Both the position numbers and the translations under genes were made by a program. The notes under the pieces are model-generated. The model did no database searches and was not told the DNA's origin. It worked only from the letters and a program-made list of their open reading frames with translations. From NCBI RefSeq assembly GCF_000520815.1, contig NZ_ASRY01000293.1, forward strand, positions 1 through 45,065: DNA of 45,065 nt, written 5' to 3'. Position 1 is the first letter of the stretch. Each line of letters begins with the position of its first letter. The stretch comes from Paenibacillus maysiensis (GTDB taxonomy: Bacteria; Bacillota; Bacilli; Paenibacillales; Paenibacillaceae). Of the stretch, positions 24,958 to 33,793 are shown piece after piece.

Positions 24958-25902
24958 ATGCTCAAATCCATCGCCAAAAAGTTTCTTGAACTTGTATTGT
25001 TCTTTCTTATTCTTTCCTTTGTGAGCTTCTGTCTGCTTAAGCTTGTTCCGGGCGATCCCGTCCGGAGCATTCTCCGAGTCGATGATGTAGCAGTGTCCAA
25101 TCAGCAAATTGCGGATATGCGCAGCCAACTGGGGCTGGATCAGCCATTACCTGTGCAATATGGTAAGTGGCTGGTTCAGTTGCTTCAGTTTGATTTTGGA
25201 CAATCTTATTTAACCCATCGTCCGGTATTTACAGAGTTTATGGAAAAACTGCCTTATACACTTCTGCTGACCGGAGGCTCTCTGTTCATTATGCTGCTGA
25301 TAGCTCTCCCGTTGGGAACGATGGCTGCGCTGTACCGTAATCGCTGGATTGACAGTGCCAGTCGTGTGTTTGCCTTAATCGGTTCCTCGATTCCTAGTTT
25401 TTGGCTGGGCCTTTTGTTTATCGAGTGGTTTGCAGTTAAATTGCGCATTTTTCCGTCTATGGGTGAAGGAAGCATTTTTCATTTGGTACTCCCTTCCCTT
25501 ACCTTGGGATTGGCAATGGCGGCTGTCTATGTACGAATGATCCGCGCAAGTCTGATTGAAAGCTCGGGGCAAGATTTTATCAAAGCGGCACAAGCCCGTG
25601 GAATCAGCCCAGTTCGCATTTTTTTCAGACACATGTTCCGTCACAGTCTTGTTCCACTCATAACGGTATTCAGTGAGAGTATAGGCAGCCTACTGGGGGG
25701 CACGGTCGTGATTGAGGTGCTATTCGCCTATCCGGGGCTGGGCAAATGGATTGTAGATGCTATTGCCGCGAGAGATTACCCCATTATTCAGGGCTATACC
25801 GTATTTATGGCCATGTTCATTGTATGTATCAATATCTTGGTAGAGCTGTCCTACCGTTGGGTCAATCCTGAAATCGCTTTGAAGGAGAAACGTTTATCAT
25901 GA
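24958..25902 (+). CDS. ABC transporter permease, NikB/OppB type
   Basis: A 314-residue inner permease with about six helices. The N-terminus LELVLFFLILSFVSFCLLKLVPGDPV is the classic OppB start, and the EAA loop reads KAAQARGISPVRIFFRHMFRHSLVP. LFAYPGLGKWIVDAIAARDYPIIQG is the usual C-terminal signature. It begins 1 bp after the receptor stop codon region and overlaps the next gene by 4 bp, indicating coupling. It forms the channel with the following permease. Confidence 0.9.
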   Translation: MLKSIAKKFLELVLFFLILSFVSFCLLKLVPGDPVRSILRVDDVAVSNQQIADMRSQLGLDQPLPVQYGKWLVQLLQFDFGQSYLTHRPVFTEFMEKLPYTLLLTGGSLFIMLLIALPLGTMAALYRNRWIDSASRVFALIGSSIPSFWLGLLFIEWFAVKLRIFPSMGEGSIFHLVLPSLTLGLAMAAVYVRMIRASLIESSGQDFIKAAQARGISPVRIFFRHMFRHSLVPLITVFSESIGSLLGGTVVIEVLFAYPGLGKWIVDAIAARDYPIIQGYTVFMAMFIVCINILVELSYRWVNPEIALKEKRLS

Positions 25903-26753
25903 TAAAATCCGTACATGCGGAAAACAGGTGGCTCACCAGGACACGATTGTCCAAAGCATGGATCGTGTCACTCTCCATCCTGCTCATTCTTGCAGCAATT
26001 ACAGTCGTTCCGTTCCTTGCTCCGCAAGATCCGTATCGTATCCAGATGGGGAATCGGCTTCAACCAATCAGCGCTACGCACTGGCTGGGAACCGATCATT
26101 TGGGAAGAGATGTGTTGTCGAGAGTGATAGCAGGAGTTCAGACGACTGTCGGAACCAGTTTGTTGATTTTGGCCGTTTCACTGGTTGTCGGGGTTCCTCT
26201 TGGTCTGCTTTCAGGATTTATTGGAGGCTGGATCGATCGTGTATTCAAACGGGTGGTCGATGCCTTCATGACATTACCTGATTATATTTTTGCCATTGTA
26301 CTGAGCGGATTGCTCGGACCAGGCTTAGTGAATCTTATTTTCGCGGTGACTGCGGTAAAATGGGTTGGTTATGCACGGCTGGTGCGCAGTACCGTTCTGG
26401 CTGAAAAGCAAAAGGATTACATTTCGTTATCCATACTGGCGGGTACCTCCTCTCTGCGGATTGTCATGCGGCATATTCTCCCCCATGCAATTGGGAATGT
26501 TTTGGTACTGGCTACGCTGGATATTGGAAAAATCATTTTAATGATTGCCTCCCTATCCTTTTTGGGCTTAGGTCCACAGCCGCCAATTCCCGAATGGGGC
26601 ACCATGCTGAATGAAGGACGAGTGTATTTTCAAATGGCTCCCCATCTAATGCTGGTTCCCGGGATAGCTGTCGTGCTAACAGTGCTACTGGCGAACGTGC
26701 TTGGAGACAAGCTGCGCGACCGTTATGATGTCAAAACCCGGACGGAGGAGTGA
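25899..26753 (+). CDS. ABC transporter permease, NikC/OppC type
   Basis: A 284-residue permease. An OppC-type N-terminus is seen (FLAPQDPYRIQMGNRLQPISATHWLGTDHLGRDVLSRVIAG), followed by five or six helices and the EAA loop SILAGTSSLRIVMRHILPHAIGN. It ends LGDKLRDRYD as in NikC/DppC proteins. Its ATG overlaps the previous stop codon (ATGA). It partners the NikB-type permease. Confidence 0.9.
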   Translation: MIKSVHAENRWLTRTRLSKAWIVSLSILLILAAITVVPFLAPQDPYRIQMGNRLQPISATHWLGTDHLGRDVLSRVIAGVQTTVGTSLLILAVSLVVGVPLGLLSGFIGGWIDRVFKRVVDAFMTLPDYIFAIVLSGLLGPGLVNLIFAVTAVKWVGYARLVRSTVLAEKQKDYISLSILAGTSSLRIVMRHILPHAIGNVLVLATLDIGKIILMIASLSFLGLGPQPPIPEWGTMLNEGRVYFQMAPHLMLVPGIAVVLTVLLANVLGDKLRDRYDVKTRTEE

Positions 26754-26760
26754 ACTGCAC

Positions 26761-27597
26761 ATGCTGACTATTGAAGGCTTGACGATTCGATCAAAAGCAA
26801 AAATAATTGTAGAGCAACTGGGACTTGCCGTTCGTCAGGGGGAATGGTTTGCACTTGCCGGCGAAAGCGGTAGCGGCAAAAGCATGACTGCGTTCGCTAT
26901 TGGTGGCCTGCTCCCCTCTTCTGTTACAGCGGAAGGTATCATTGCGTGGAAGGACAATAATTTGCTAGCCCTATCCGCTAAACAAAATCGTTCCTTGCTG
27001 GGTAGTGAAATATCTTACATTTTTCAAGACTATCACGGGGCCTTCACCCCCTTTCTACGTGTGGGCAGCCAACTGGACGAGCTGATGCGCGCTCACGGCA
27101 AACAAGATCGCAAGGCGCGTAAGCAGCGCTGTATCGAGGTGCTGGAGCGCGTACAGCTTCCCGCCGAGCGTGTGTATCGCAGCTATCCGTTCCAGCTCAG
27201 CGGCGGTCAATTGCAACGGGCGGCTATTGCGGCTGCACTGCTGCTGGAGCCGAAGTTGCTCATTGCGGACGAGCCAACAACCGCGCTGGATACGCTCACA
27301 GCTCATCGGGTGCTCCAGCTTATTGACCAAATCCGGACGGAAACAGGTATTTCCGTCTTGTGGATCACTCACGACCTGCGGCATGTACGCAAGTATGCGG
27401 ATCGAATCGCAGTGATGCGTGCAGGTTCACTGGTTGAAACTGGCGAAACGCAAGCGGTGCTGAATCATCCGGCCCACCCGTATACACGTCGCCTACTGGC
27501 GGCTATTCCGCCGCTGTCTCCGGGCGCTCCAGCACGTTTGCCATACAACAGCACCGAAGAACAGATCGCATCGGAAAGGAGCGCTTTACATGAATGA
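26761..27597 (+). CDS. ABC transporter ATPase, NikD/OppD type
   Basis: A 278-residue nucleotide-binding subunit. Walker A is GESGSGKS at about residues 39-46, the Q-loop is in SYIFQDY, the signature is LSGGQLQR and Walker B is LLIADEPTTALD with the switch histidine in WITHDLRH. The C-terminal HPAHPYTRRLLAAIPPL belongs to the oligopeptide/nickel ATPase branch. The ATG at 26761 has GGAGGAG 10 bp upstream. Its end overlaps the next start by 8 bp. Confidence 0.9.
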   Translation: MLTIEGLTIRSKAKIIVEQLGLAVRQGEWFALAGESGSGKSMTAFAIGGLLPSSVTAEGIIAWKDNNLLALSAKQNRSLLGSEISYIFQDYHGAFTPFLRVGSQLDELMRAHGKQDRKARKQRCIEVLERVQLPAERVYRSYPFQLSGGQLQRAAIAAALLLEPKLLIADEPTTALDTLTAHRVLQLIDQIRTETGISVLWITHDLRHVRKYADRIAVMRAGSLVETGETQAVLNHPAHPYTRRLLAAIPPLSPGAPARLPYNSTEEQIASERSALHE

Positions 27598-28432
27598 TCA
27601 AGCCACTTGCGCTCAGCGGCAAGACACGTCTAATCCTGCCGTTACCGTCTCCGGTCTGACGAAGGCTTACGCGGGAGGCAAAACAGTGCTACAAGATGTT
27701 GCACTGTCGATCTCACCCAGAGAATGTCTGGGCGTCGTCGGAGAAAGTGGCAGTGGGAAAAGTACACTCGCTCGCTGTATTTTGACATTGGACCCGTTTG
27801 ATCAAGGTGAGCTTAGATTGGATGGACAGTCTATCCGGGGGTTAAAGCGGAGCGAATTAAAACGTATTCGCAGCAGGCTGGGTGCGGTATTTCAGCATCC
27901 CGCTGCGGCTTTGAACCCCAGACTAACCATCCTGCAATCACTGATGGAACCACTGGACCAGCTCAAGTACTATGTTCCTTCCTTTATGGCGGGTATGCCC
28001 TCAGGACGTCGGGATATAGCAGAACATCTGCTTGGTATGGTAAAGCTTCCAGCCAGCTATCTGGATAAGTTTCCACATCAGCTCAGCGGTGGGGAAAAGC
28101 AGCGTGTAACCATCGCGCGCGCCATCAGCACTGAGCCGGATTTTATCGTATTGGACGAGCCAACAGCAAGTTTGGATGTGACCACACAAGCCACCGTTTT
28201 GAATCTGCTCAAGGATTTACAGGATGAGCTTGGGCTGGCTTATCTGTTTATATCCCATGATCTGGCGGCTGTGCACTTTATGAGTGATCGAATCATGGTC
28301 ATGAAAGATGGCAGTGTGCTTGAGCATTTTTCCAAAGAAGCATTATTTCATTCGGATCGCCATCCCTATACACAATCGTTACTGGAGGTTTTTTCAACAT
28401 GTTGCCTTCCCACCGAGCCTATCTTGCTTTAG
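27590..28432 (+). CDS. ABC transporter ATPase, NikE/OppF type
   Basis: A 280-residue nucleotide-binding subunit. Walker A GESGSGKS, signature LSGGEKQR and Walker B FIVLDEPTASLD are all intact, with the switch histidine in ISHDLAAV. It pairs with the preceding ATPase. It overlaps the upstream gene by 8 bp and the downstream MATE gene by 34 bp, so import and the putative export function are produced together. Confidence 0.9.
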   Translation: MNDQATCAQRQDTSNPAVTVSGLTKAYAGGKTVLQDVALSISPRECLGVVGESGSGKSTLARCILTLDPFDQGELRLDGQSIRGLKRSELKRIRSRLGAVFQHPAAALNPRLTILQSLMEPLDQLKYYVPSFMAGMPSGRRDIAEHLLGMVKLPASYLDKFPHQLSGGEKQRVTIARAISTEPDFIVLDEPTASLDVTTQATVLNLLKDLQDELGLAYLFISHDLAAVHFMSDRIMVMKDGSVLEHFSKEALFHSDRHPYTQSLLEVFSTCCLPTEPILL

Positions 28433-29709
28433 CTATCCCTTTAATTATTTCGACGATTACAACCCCGCTGCTCGGAGCAGTGGATACAGCTGTAATCGGT
28501 CATTTAAGCCATTCCGCGTATTTAGGCGGTGTGGCAGTGGGTACTCTTATTTTCAATACTTTATATTGGTTGTTTGGCTTTCTGCGAGTTAGCACATCAG
28601 CTTTCACGGCACAAGCCGCGGGGGCACAAAATAACGACCAGGGCATAGCCGCTCTCATGCGCCCACTGGCCATTGCTTTACTCATCGGTGCGGCATTCAT
28701 TGTGTTGCAAAAGCCGATCCTGCTAGCTTCTCTACAGTTAATCCATCCTGCTCAGGATGTGGCGGCGCAGGCAGCGATTTATTTTGACATTCGTATTTGG
28801 GGAGCCCCTCTTACACTGGTGAACTATGTGCTGCTCGGCTGGCTGATGGGTTTGTCCCGCGTGAAGGCGACATTGTTTTTGCAAATTTCGATGAATGTAA
28901 TCAATATGGTATTGGCTATTGTATTCACACAAATCATGCATTGGAATGTCACTGGTGTAGCAAGCGCTACTCTGATTGCAGAAGTTCTTGCATGTGTATT
29001 TGGTCTTGTGCTGGTGTTCCGTTCATCGATTTGGAGAGAATGGAAGCGAAGCGGGCCGATGAATTGGCGAGAATGGTTTGGAGTCTCAGAGTTGAAAAGT
29101 GTCATGGCGACGAACCTTGATCTCATGATTCGTACAGCCTGTCTGCTGACGATGTTTAATCTGTTTACGGCGCGCAGTGCGAGCTTTGGAACCGATCAGT
29201 TGGCGGCGAACGCTATTTTGTTGCAGATTCACTACATTATAGCTTACTTTTTTGACGGATTTGCTAACGCCAGCAGCATCATGACGGGGCAGGCCCGTGG
29301 TGCCCGAGATCGGAAAATGCTCCAAAGAGTTATCCACTTGTCCTGGTTCTGGACGCTGGTTACCAGCGTAGTGACGGGAGGATTGTATTTGGCACTGAAA
29401 GAGCCGCTTATCTCACTGTTTACGGATAATGCTACGGTGATTAGCCTTACAGGCCCTTACAATGGCTGGCTTGTGGCCTTTCCGCTAGCTGCCGGACTGG
29501 GACTGGTATTCTACGGTGTGTTTACGGGGATGTTGGTAACGTACCCCATCCGTAATTCTATGATGATTTCATTGGTCTGCTTTTTGATCGCTCTCTTCTG
29601 GTGCGTTCCTCATTATGGGAATCATGGACTTTGGCTGTCCTTTATCGTGTTTGCATTAGGACGATCACTGTTTCTTATGATCTACTTGCCTCGGTTGCAT
29701 AGGATATAA
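28399..29709 (+). CDS. MATE family efflux transporter (DinF-like)
   Basis: A 436-residue Na+/H+-driven exporter with about 12 helices. The start LALAIPLIISTITTPLLGAVDTAVIGHL is the MATE N-terminal signature and the DinF branch is suggested by YWLFGFLRVSTSAFTAQAAGA. The start is inside the preceding ATPase gene (34-bp overlap) with GGAGG 10 bp upstream, which implies translational coupling. In opine-metallophore systems an exporter is co-encoded with the Cnt importer, although that exporter is MFS-type; a similar role here is inference. No opine-synthesis gene lies in the window. Confidence 0.86.
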   Translation: MLPSHRAYLALAIPLIISTITTPLLGAVDTAVIGHLSHSAYLGGVAVGTLIFNTLYWLFGFLRVSTSAFTAQAAGAQNNDQGIAALMRPLAIALLIGAAFIVLQKPILLASLQLIHPAQDVAAQAAIYFDIRIWGAPLTLVNYVLLGWLMGLSRVKATLFLQISMNVINMVLAIVFTQIMHWNVTGVASATLIAEVLACVFGLVLVFRSSIWREWKRSGPMNWREWFGVSELKSVMATNLDLMIRTACLLTMFNLFTARSASFGTDQLAANAILLQIHYIIAYFFDGFANASSIMTGQARGARDRKMLQRVIHLSWFWTLVTSVVTGGLYLALKEPLISLFTDNATVISLTGPYNGWLVAFPLAAGLGLVFYGVFTGMLVTYPIRNSMMISLVCFLIALFWCVPHYGNHGLWLSFIVFALGRSLFLMIYLPRLHRI

Positions 29710-29756
29710 CAGCTTTTTTACATCATTATATTTTTAAACACCAAAACACACAAAAA

Positions 29757-29798
29757 TAAGCCGCAAAACCTCGGATTATTGGAGGCTTGCGGCTTTTC
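29757..29798. terminator. Terminator after the importer/MATE operon
   Basis: AAGCCGCAAAACCTC and GAGGCTTGCGGCTTTTC form a long stem with small imperfections, about 50 bp after the MATE stop codon. Confidence 0.75.
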
Positions 29799-29858
29799 TA
29801 GCTTTAGAATTTTTCCTTCGGTTTGTAAGATTGGCACACCTAAAAGCAGCGGAAAGGA

Positions 29859-29964
29859 CGGAACGATTGCGGAAAAGCGGTAGCGGTCGCCTTTGTCTCC
29901 AGATTTACACCGCGTAGTGTGATTCAATAAATCTGGAGACAACAGCGATTGGAGCAACGTTCCG
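29859..29964. repeat. Large nested palindrome between the MATE and katA genes
   Basis: A perfect 13-bp inverted repeat, GTCTCCAGATTTA (29895-29907) and TAAATCTGGAGAC (29928-29940), surrounds a 20-nt loop. Outer arms CGGAACGATTGC (29859-29870) and GCAACGTTCCG (29954-29964) extend the dyad. Nothing in it looks coding. It could be an interspersed palindromic repeat or a structured RNA. No second copy was noticed in the window. Confidence 0.6.
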
Positions 29965-30056
29965 TTCGCGGAGCGTCCACCACCATGTACGTGGCGTTGG
30001 GACATCCTTTTTTATATTTATACACAGGGCTTTCTGTTAGGAGTTTGCAGATACCT

Positions 30057-31517
30057 CTACTCGCCTTGAGGAACGGTCAAGCCTAGACCTTCGGCTACAC
30101 GGCGTCCGTATTCAGGATCAGCCTTGTAGAAATGTCCAATCTGACGCAGCTTGATTTCATCACTTTCCACCGGCTTCATCGCACCCACGATGTTTTGTAC
30201 CAGACGCGCACGCTCTTCTTCGCTGAGCAGACGGTACAGGTCACCCGGTTGAGTGTAATGGTCATGATGGTCATAAGCTACACTTTGAGCTTCGCCCGAT
30301 ACTTCAAAAGGAGCGATTTTGTGCGCTGGTGACTCTTTGGGTCCACCGAGGCTGTTGGGCTCGTAATAGACTGATCCGCCGCCATTGTCGTCACTACGCA
30401 ATGCACCATCACGTTGATAGTTGTGTACTTCCGCATGCGGTCGGTTGATCGGCAATGAATTGTGATTTGCGCCTACGCGGTAGCGATGTGCGTCTCCATA
30501 GGCAAACAGGCGTCCTTGCAGCATTTTATCCGGGGATGCCTCAATACCAGGAACAAATGAACCCGGCGAGAATGTCGCCTGCTCTACTTCAGCAAAATAG
30601 TTCTCAGGATTGCGATCCAGCACCATGCGTCCCACCTCGATCAACGGGTAATCCTTTTGAGACCATACTTTTGTCACATCGAATGGATCAAAGCGGTATG
30701 TGTCCGAATCCTCTAAAGGCATAATTTGTACATGAAGCTTCCATGCAGGGAAGTCGCCCTTGTCAATGGCATTAAACAGATCTTCGGTATGATAATCCGG
30801 GTTTTCACCGGCAATTTTGGCAGCCAGATCTACATCGAGATTTTGTACGCCTTGCTCTGTTTTAAAATGATATTTCACCCATACCGCCTGTCCTTCGGCA
30901 TTGACCCACTTGAACGTGTGACTACCGAATCCATGCATATGTCTGAGTGTAGCGGGAATGCCGCGATCGGACATCAGAATACTTACTTGATGCAGCGATT
31001 CAGGAGATAAGGACCAGAAATCCCAAACGGCATTAGGGTTTTTTAGATGGGTTTGGGGGTGACGTTTTTGCGTATGAATAAAGTCCGGAAATTTGATAGC
31101 GTCCCGGATGAAAAATACGGGTGTGTTGTTGCCTACAAGATCGTAGTTGCCTTCCTCGGTATAAAACTTCACCGCAAAACCACGCGGGTCGCGTACCGTA
31201 TCGGACGAGCCTTGCTCACCGGCAACCGTAGAAAAACGGATAAACATCGGTGTGCGCTTGCCCACCTCAGATAAAAAGCTTGCTTTTGTATAGGCAGATA
31301 AATCATTAGTGACTTCAAAATATCCGTGCGCCCCTGCGCCCTTGGCATGAACCACGCGCTCCGGCACACGTTCCCTGTTAAAATGCGCGAGCTTTTCCAG
31401 CAGATGCACATCCTGAATCAATGTAGGCCCGCGTGATCCAGCCGTTATGGAATTTTGATTATCACCGACAGGAGCGCCCCAGCTGGTAGTCAGGTTGGTT
31501 GGTTGTTTACTCATCAT
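30057..31517 (-). CDS. katA: Catalase (heme, clade 3)
   Basis: Decomposes hydrogen peroxide in the cytosol. The 486-residue protein has the small-subunit clade 3 form. The distal heme site is in [19 protein letters not shown], the conserved [43 protein letters not shown] block follows, and the proximal tyrosine motif is [17 protein letters not shown] 31517 (or the adjacent 31514) is preceded by AGAGGTG at suitable spacing. It follows cysC on the same strand after 195 bp containing a hairpin with a T-run. A PerR site is expected by analogy but was not convincingly seen. Confidence 0.95.
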   Translation of the reverse strand: MMSKQPTNLTTSWGAPVGDNQNSITAGSRGPTLIQDVHLLEKLAHFNRERVPERVVHAKGAGAHGYFEVTNDLSAYTKASFLSEVGKRTPMFIRFSTVAGEQGSSDTVRDPRGFAVKFYTEEGNYDLVGNNTPVFFIRDAIKFPDFIHTQKRHPQTHLKNPNAVWDFWSLSPESLHQVSILMSDRGIPATLRHMHGFGSHTFKWVNAEGQAVWVKYHFKTEQGVQNLDVDLAAKIAGENPDYHTEDLFNAIDKGDFPAWKLHVQIMPLEDSDTYRFDPFDVTKVWSQKDYPLIEVGRMVLDRNPENYFAEVEQATFSPGSFVPGIEASPDKMLQGRLFAYGDAHRYRVGANHNSLPINRPHAEVHNYQRDGALRSDDNGGGSVYYEPNSLGGPKESPAHKIAPFEVSGEAQSVAYDHHDHYTQPGDLYRLLSEEERARLVQNIVGAMKPVESDEIKLRQIGHFYKADPEYGRRVAEGLGLTVPQGE

Positions 31518-31561
31518 TGAAATCACCTCTTGAATGAATTGGTTGGCTATGTGCTGTAATC

Positions 31562-31638
31562 AAAAAAACCTCCCGCCTCTGGTGCCGAATATCTGAAAAA
31601 ACCTGGGGGAAATTCAGACGGCTTCAAGATCGAGAGGT
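31562..31638 (-). terminator. Structured terminator/leader between cysC and katA
   Basis: On the minus strand ACCTC (31638-31634) pairs with GAGGT (31572-31568), enclosing an inner hairpin GCCGTCTGAA...TTCAGATATTCGGC (31622-31584). A run of seven T follows the outer stem. It ends about 45 bp before the katA start, so it may simply end the cysC transcript or attenuate katA. Confidence 0.55.
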
Positions 31639-31712
31639 CTATTCTATTTAACCATAAATTACATTTTAGATAATGAAGATTTCAGGAAGATTTGAAAAAG
31701 GTTTGACGAAGA

Positions 31713-32315
31713 TTAGAGCAATAGCTGCTCCCTGTCGAGAAAATCCAGTATATCCTGAACCGACTGGCTAATCTCCCGGCCTTCAGTGGATACGATGAGT
31801 TCAGGCTCCAAAGGTGCCTCGTAAGGCGCATCAATACCAGTAAAATGGCGTATTTCTCCGGCTCTTGCCTTCTTGTACATGCCTTTGGGATCACGTCGCT
31901 CGCATTCCTCCAGACTGCACTGGATATAGATTTCATAACAGCCTTCCTGCTGTAAAATATCCTTTACCATTTCACGATCCTCACGATAAGGTGAGATCGT
32001 AGCGCAAATCGTTAGCACCCCCGCATGTGACATCAGCTTCGCTACTTCAGCAATACGACGGATGTTTTCTTTGCGGTCAGCGGGCAGGAAACCCAGATTG
32101 CGATTTAAACCATGCCGAACATTATCCCCATCCAAAATAAACGTGTGTATGCCTCGTGCAAATAATGCTTTTTCCAGTGTGGAGGATACCGTTGATTTTC
32201 CCGAGCCAGACAGCCCTGTAAACCAAAGTACCGGGCTTTTATGCCCATTCATAAGCTGGCGCGCTTGCTTGTCAACGTCTGACGCATGCCAGGTGACGTT
32301 CGAATTTGGATTCAT
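31713..32315 (-). CDS. cysC: Adenylylsulfate kinase
   Basis: Phosphorylates adenylylsulfate to PAPS in sulfate assimilation. At 200 residues it has the usual length. Walker A is G34-LSGSGKS41, [15 protein letters not shown] carries the substrate-binding segment and the lid region contains [33 protein letters not shown] precedes the ATG. It stands without sat or cysH; its neighbours are the ADP-ribose module upstream and katA downstream, all on the minus strand. The 62-bp gap to the PARG gene permits co-transcription. Confidence 0.93.
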   Translation of the reverse strand: MNPNSNVTWHASDVDKQARQLMNGHKSPVLWFTGLSGSGKSTVSSTLEKALFARGIHTFILDGDNVRHGLNRNLGFLPADRKENIRRIAEVAKLMSHAGVLTICATISPYREDREMVKDILQQEGCYEIYIQCSLEECERRDPKGMYKKARAGEIRHFTGIDAPYEAPLEPELIVSTEGREISQSVQDILDFLDREQLLL

Positions 32316-32377
32316 TCAGCACTCTCCTTATTCATAACTTATCACTGTATATGGTTTTTGAAACACGTCCCTCAGTT

Positions 32378-33280
32378 TTAGGAAAGACCGTGTTTAAAGG
32401 CGTTCAAGGTACGCTGCCCTGCTGTGTGATCCAGCACCGCAAAAACAATCCGGTCAAACAACAATCCATATCCTTCATCTACAAGCACTTGCTTGAACCA
32501 GACAGCAACCTCTTCCGGCTTATTGCGGAATACCCCACAGCCATAGGCTCCCAGCACAAGATGCTCTACCCCGTTTTGCGCAGCCAAACTGAGTATGTAA
32601 CGAATACGCTCCAACATCACTTCACCAATCCGATTCACCTGCTCTGGCTCCCTTTCTCGCACGACTCCAGCATTAACAGCAGGGGCGGTCAGGAAATCGA
32701 CTTGATACGGCTTTTCCAGCAATGTTCCCTGATCATCCCGAAATGCAGGGACTTCAGGCGAATAAATCATATAATCTGAATAAAAACAACTCCGCAGCTT
32801 CCGATTATGTTGATACATCTCTTCCATTTGTGAAATGCAAGGATACAACGCTGACGAACGAGCCAAGCTTTCCTCTTGGGCCTGGCTGCCTCCGAGAAAT
32901 CCGCCCCCCGGGTTTTTAGCTGATGCAAAATTCAAACACGCCACGTGGGCCAGCTTCTCCTCGACCTGGAGTCTGTATGCCGCCTGCAATGTACTTTCTC
33001 CCGTAATTTCCATCTTTGCAATGATCGCCTGTTCGTCTACGCGGGAAGAAGGCCCCAATATGCTTTTTATTCTTTCCTCCGCCTCTTGCTTTACAGCTAC
33101 AAGCTGGGACGGTGCATATAGCTTCGAGCCTGTAATGGCATTGCTTACCTCTTGTGCAATATTCACTTGTGCCTGTTTGGTATTCGTATAATATCCATTC
33201 TCCAAAATAGATAGCGTTTCCTGCGCCATATGTGATCGAGCATCCCGGTTGCTCCGGGGGTTCATGGTATGTTTCATCAT
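32378..33280 (-). CDS. Microbial PARG-type macrodomain protein (TIGR02452 family)
   Basis: Predicted poly- or mono-ADP-ribose glycohydrolase, cytosolic, 300 residues. An N-terminal helical segment (DUF2263-like, residues about 10-110) precedes the macrodomain. The signature of the PARG family is complete: N-P-GGG at 123-127, then seven residues, then QEE at 135-137, with the second Glu the expected catalytic residue. VLGAYGCGVFRNKP further on is the conserved loop binding the diphosphate. GGAGG precedes the ATG, which lies 2 bp after the NADAR stop codon, so the two are translated from one message. The substrate (protein, RNA or DNA ADP-ribosylation, or a nucleotide) is unknown. Confidence 0.85.
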   Translation of the reverse strand: MMKHTMNPRSNRDARSHMAQETLSILENGYYTNTKQAQVNIAQEVSNAITGSKLYAPSQLVAVKQEAEERIKSILGPSSRVDEQAIIAKMEITGESTLQAAYRLQVEEKLAHVACLNFASAKNPGGGFLGGSQAQEESLARSSALYPCISQMEEMYQHNRKLRSCFYSDYMIYSPEVPAFRDDQGTLLEKPYQVDFLTAPAVNAGVVREREPEQVNRIGEVMLERIRYILSLAAQNGVEHLVLGAYGCGVFRNKPEEVAVWFKQVLVDEGYGLLFDRIVFAVLDHTAGQRTLNAFKHGLS

Positions 33281-33282
33281 GG

Positions 33283-33765
33283 CTATTCCTCCTTTTGCAG
33301 TACATCCTCACGCAGTTTCGTCAATATTTCTCCAAGCCAATTGGTGCCTCGCCATGATTTGCGGTTCCGTATGCGGGCATCATTTTCAGCCAATCCTACA
33401 CCCCAAATCGTGTCCGTCGGACTGGCTTCAACCAGTGTAGTTCCTTTCGTTTTGAGCAGGTGCTTAAGCAAATTCGGATTTTGCGTAAATTTGGCGTAGT
33501 TGCCGTCGTACACAAATTGTCGGCAATTCGCCTCCCACAAGGATTGATCAAATCCCCGCACACTACGGCCACGGGCTTTTTGCTCCCGAGGAGTAGATGC
33601 TTGCATAATTTTGCTGGCTACCTCTTCATCCCCAAAAAGCTGTGCTTTTTTAAACATCATATATTGCTCCGCGCAGTTAAATTCCAATTCATTCACGATA
33701 AACACAGAGGGATACCATTGCGAAAATGGCGACTGACTGCGATAAAAAAATGTAAACTTCTCCAC
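33283..33765 (-). CDS. NADAR family protein (YbiA/RibX-like)
   Basis: A 160-residue protein with the full NADAR pattern: FYRSQSPFSQWYPSVF, FNCAEQYMMFKKA, then KFTQNPNLLKHLLKTKGTTLVEASPTDTIWGVGL and a final W-x-G-x-N-x-L-G. NADAR proteins act as N-glycosidases; described members process riboflavin intermediates or remove ADP-ribose from guanosine. The neighbours here (PARG macrodomain, NrtR-like Nudix) favour the ADP-ribose role over riboflavin. It starts with GTG, preceded by GAGGA. It is the middle gene of a three-gene unit. Confidence 0.85.
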   Translation of the reverse strand: MEKFTFFYRSQSPFSQWYPSVFIVNELEFNCAEQYMMFKKAQLFGDEEVASKIMQASTPREQKARGRSVRGFDQSLWEANCRQFVYDGNYAKFTQNPNLLKHLLKTKGTTLVEASPTDTIWGVGLAENDARIRNRKSWRGTNWLGEILTKLREDVLQKEE

Positions 33766-33793
33766 GTTAATTCCTCATTTCATATGACTCATG

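Noticed and set aside
29718..30005. 95-residue minus-strand protein between the MATE gene and katA
   Set aside because: The frame runs over a terminator and the large palindrome, has no ribosome binding site and no family features.
31562..31638. Known riboswitch before katA
   Set aside because: The structure matches no riboswitch class that I know; a terminator explains it.
31640..31712. PerR box upstream of katA
   Set aside because: The best match (TTATCTAAAATGTAA on the minus strand) has about five mismatches to the PerR consensus and lies upstream of the hairpin and T-run; not strong enough to list.
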